Of a stretch of DNA of 64,000 bases, positions 61,919 to 64,000 are shown piece by piece. This stretch comes from Botrytis cinerea B05.10. Lineage: Eukaryota; Ascomycota; Leotiomycetes; Helotiales; Sclerotiniaceae. The position numbers were made by a program, and so were the translations under genes. The notes under the pieces were generated by a model. The model worked only from the letters and a program-made list of their open reading frames with translations, searched no databases and was not told the origin of the DNA. The DNA lies in assembly GCF_000143535.2 (NCBI RefSeq), contig NC_037316.1:248001-312000 (forward strand), read 5' to 3'. Numbering within the stretch: position 1 is the first letter of the stretch; the number at the start of each line of letters is the position of its first letter.

Positions 61919-63988
61919 CTAGTGGGAAGCAACAGCCGCAGCTGTTGCCAATTCTCGAAACCCATCGCCCTCAACCCCCTTAGTCGGCTCATTCTCGACA
62001 TAGAAAACCTCTTCATGATTTATTGCTTCAGAATCTTCGTGGTTCAATTTTGTTTGTTGCTTCAACTCGCGCTTGTGAAGAAACTGGATAAGTAAGATGG
62101 CGAGGAGAGCCGCGATGACAAATCCAAATGTAGCTGGGAAGCCACGACCTGTCTAATGATTAGCAGTTAATCTTTGTAGAAAAGGCTTTCAAGGTCACTT
62201 ACGAAATGTGGGTGCTTCGGTCTGCGGAAAAATGACAATGGGAAGCCAGGCTGCCACCTGCGTTTTAACCGGTAAGTAATTTTACCGAAATCAAATGATT
62301 GAAGATACCTACAGCGTATTGCAAGCCATTCATACTGCTTATAACAATAGCTCTCTCTTCACTATCTCCTGCACATATCTCATTTGCCCATGCATAACTA
62401 ATAGCATCATCCGAAATTAGCAATTGTACGGGAAAACACTGGAATACAAACCTACAAGACTGCAGTCATTATTTGAACACCGTCCGTGAGAAAAGCAAAC
62501 TCCTTTAGCTTCACGCTTTTCGGCCAAACAGCAAGAATACCATTAGGAATCAACCCATAACTCTGTGTCGATCAATTAGCATACTCAATTTTCAAAGCTG
62601 AGCTTGTAACTTACTAATGGTCCAATCACAAATGCAAACCGGCTGCCAGAGTAGTCTGCACCAAAACCCCATAGAATGACACAGAAAGCGGATATCAAAC
62701 TAGCACCTGATGGGATAACGTTCCGCGAGGTAACTGAGAACTTCTCAGATTTGAGCCAAATAGCAAAATAGCTACTTGCTGCACAACTTGTCCCGTACAG
62801 CTAGTTTATTGAATTAGTGGGTGGAAAGCGAAGTGTTGCGATCGACTTACAATATAGCCTAATACGAGCGCATACCACCCTATGGAAACTATCAGCAGTC
62901 TGATCACATATGGTCGGGAGACCGAATTCTTCCACTTCTGGTTGCTCAAATAAGTCCAGACAGTCAGAACAAGAAGCTCCAACAACGTCTCCACAAGTGG
63001 AAAGAGCGATGACATAATTACAACGGTTTTTCCACCGAGGTAACTAGCCAATAAAATAGAGTTGGAAAAGAAAAAGGCAGGCGGGAGGATGACTGGGTGG
63101 CTAACAAAAAGCCGGAGAAGAACAGAAAGAACGAAAGAAAGAGGGACAATGGGGTTGGTGGCTAACCAATTGACAATTAAGTCGTCGATTTTCGCCTGAC
63201 ATACTCCATCTAGTGAACATGCGTCTAATTTTGGCCCATGTTATTGGTACGGGAGCTGCCTTTCCGGCCTTTTCAACTCGCTCAATTGCAAGCGTGCACT
63301 CATTTTCTGTTAAGTACCAGGCTCGCGTGTTATGCGGTGTGTCCGGGAGAAGAAAAATTGTTGCGAACCCGACGGGAAGAGTCATGATCTAGAGACATAT
63401 CAAATAAAATCCCCAAAATAGATTCTGTATCACTTACCCCACACACAATATATAGCCATCGCCAGCCCGCAAGCCCATGGCGTCCGTTAAGATTGGTGTA
63501 AACAGCAGCTTGCTAGGCATTTATGAGTTTCAGAAAGTTCAGGAACCTGATTTGCTTACTAGGTAACCGCTAAACGCTGTTCCAAGAGGTGCAGTCATGT
63601 GAAATATAGCAATACGCTTTGCTATTTGAGAACAGGAAACATCAGAAATTTGCGGTATCGGGTAAGTTTATGCCTTAGAACTTACCGAGCTCAGTCTTGG
63701 TATACCTGTATTGTTCAATTGTCAGTCTGTTTTGAGAGAATACATGATAGCGCTTACTCACCACGAGCCGAGTATAAAGAGCATGCATGGGAAAAATGAA
63801 CTCTCGAAAAGCCCGACTAGAAAGCGAAATGCGTACAGCTGAGGAACACTGTGCATTCCAGCTTGTGCAAAAGTAAAAGTTCCCCAGCCAATTTCCATGA
63901 GCCCTAGCCAATAGCTCGGTCGGACTTTTTGGATGATGAGAGTCGATGGTATTTGCATAATAGCATATGCGCAGGTATAAAAGGTTCC
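61919..63988 (-). CDS. Major facilitator transporter, Liz1/Fen2-like ACS family, C-terminal 419 residues (runs off right edge)
   Basis: Eleven exons on the minus strand lie within the window: 63988-63762, 63705-63686, 63621-63560, 63512-63438, 63388-63205, 62879-62851, 62800-62615, 62562-62456, 62397-62313, 62257-62203 and 62148-61919. All junctions keep the frame, for 420 codons including the stop. Seen: [56 protein letters not shown], the loop [27 protein letters not shown] and a cytosolic C-terminal tail. These are typical of vitamin/pantothenate-type ACS transporters; substrate unknown. A 20-nt microexon (63705-63686) is present. One intron (62880-63204) is 325 nt and mostly open in frame, unlike the 47-64-nt others. 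A TAG acceptor at 63989 shows that at least one more exon lies upstream. Confidence 0.87.
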
Positions 63989-64000
63989 CTAGGAGAGATC

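Overview
The window is nuclear DNA from a filamentous ascomycete (Pezizomycotina). Coding genes are cut by short spliceosomal introns, mostly 46-65 nt, with GTAAGT/GTATGT donors, CTAAC- or CTGAC-type branch points and TAG/CAG acceptors. Intergenic DNA is AT-rich and full of microsatellites. The gene set (ATG1, a DUF1996-WSC wall-type protein, GPI10, a very long dolichol kinase, cyclophilin B, several secreted or transporter genes) fits a Leotiomycete such as Botrytis or Sclerotinia. That placement is an inference from gene style, not a database match.

Region 1 (1-13 kb): the 5' end of a CobW/Zng1-type GTPase runs off the left edge. A gene-free stretch follows, then a secreted DUF1996-WSC protein at 3.5-5.5 kb. 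About 7.4 kb of gene-free, microsatellite-rich DNA then lies upstream of ATG1.

Region 2 (13-42 kb) holds housekeeping genes separated by repeat-rich spacers: ATG1 (+), ornithine aminotransferase (-), GPI10 (+), dolichol kinase (-), a Q/N/S-rich F-box-like protein (-), an ACS-family transporter (+) and a secreted two-repeat protein (-). The ornithine aminotransferase and GPI10 genes are divergent. The first intron of each carries the same GC-rich, hairpin-forming sequence modules in the sense orientation. This is the most striking structure in the window.

Region 3 (42-61 kb) is an island of genes I cannot assign to any family: 43.3-44.6 (-), 45.8-47.2 (-), 48.5-50.8 (+), 52.1-54.0 (+) and 60.2-61.5 (+). 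They encode proteins with helical N-terminal parts and long disordered tails. Two of them are clear paralogs with the same intron position. Three unrelated features interrupt the island: mitochondrial ribosomal protein uS13m (-), the divergent ER cyclophilin B (+), and a decayed coding-like stretch at 57.3-58.2 kb. Long microsatellites, abundant on the left, are nearly absent here.

Region 4 (61.9-64 kb): the 3' eleven exons of a second, very intron-rich ACS-family transporter run off the right edge.

The recognisable genes do not form one pathway. GPI10 and dolichol kinase both serve dolichol-phosphate-mannose-dependent glycosylation in the ER. No tRNA, rRNA, CRISPR or intact transposon was found.
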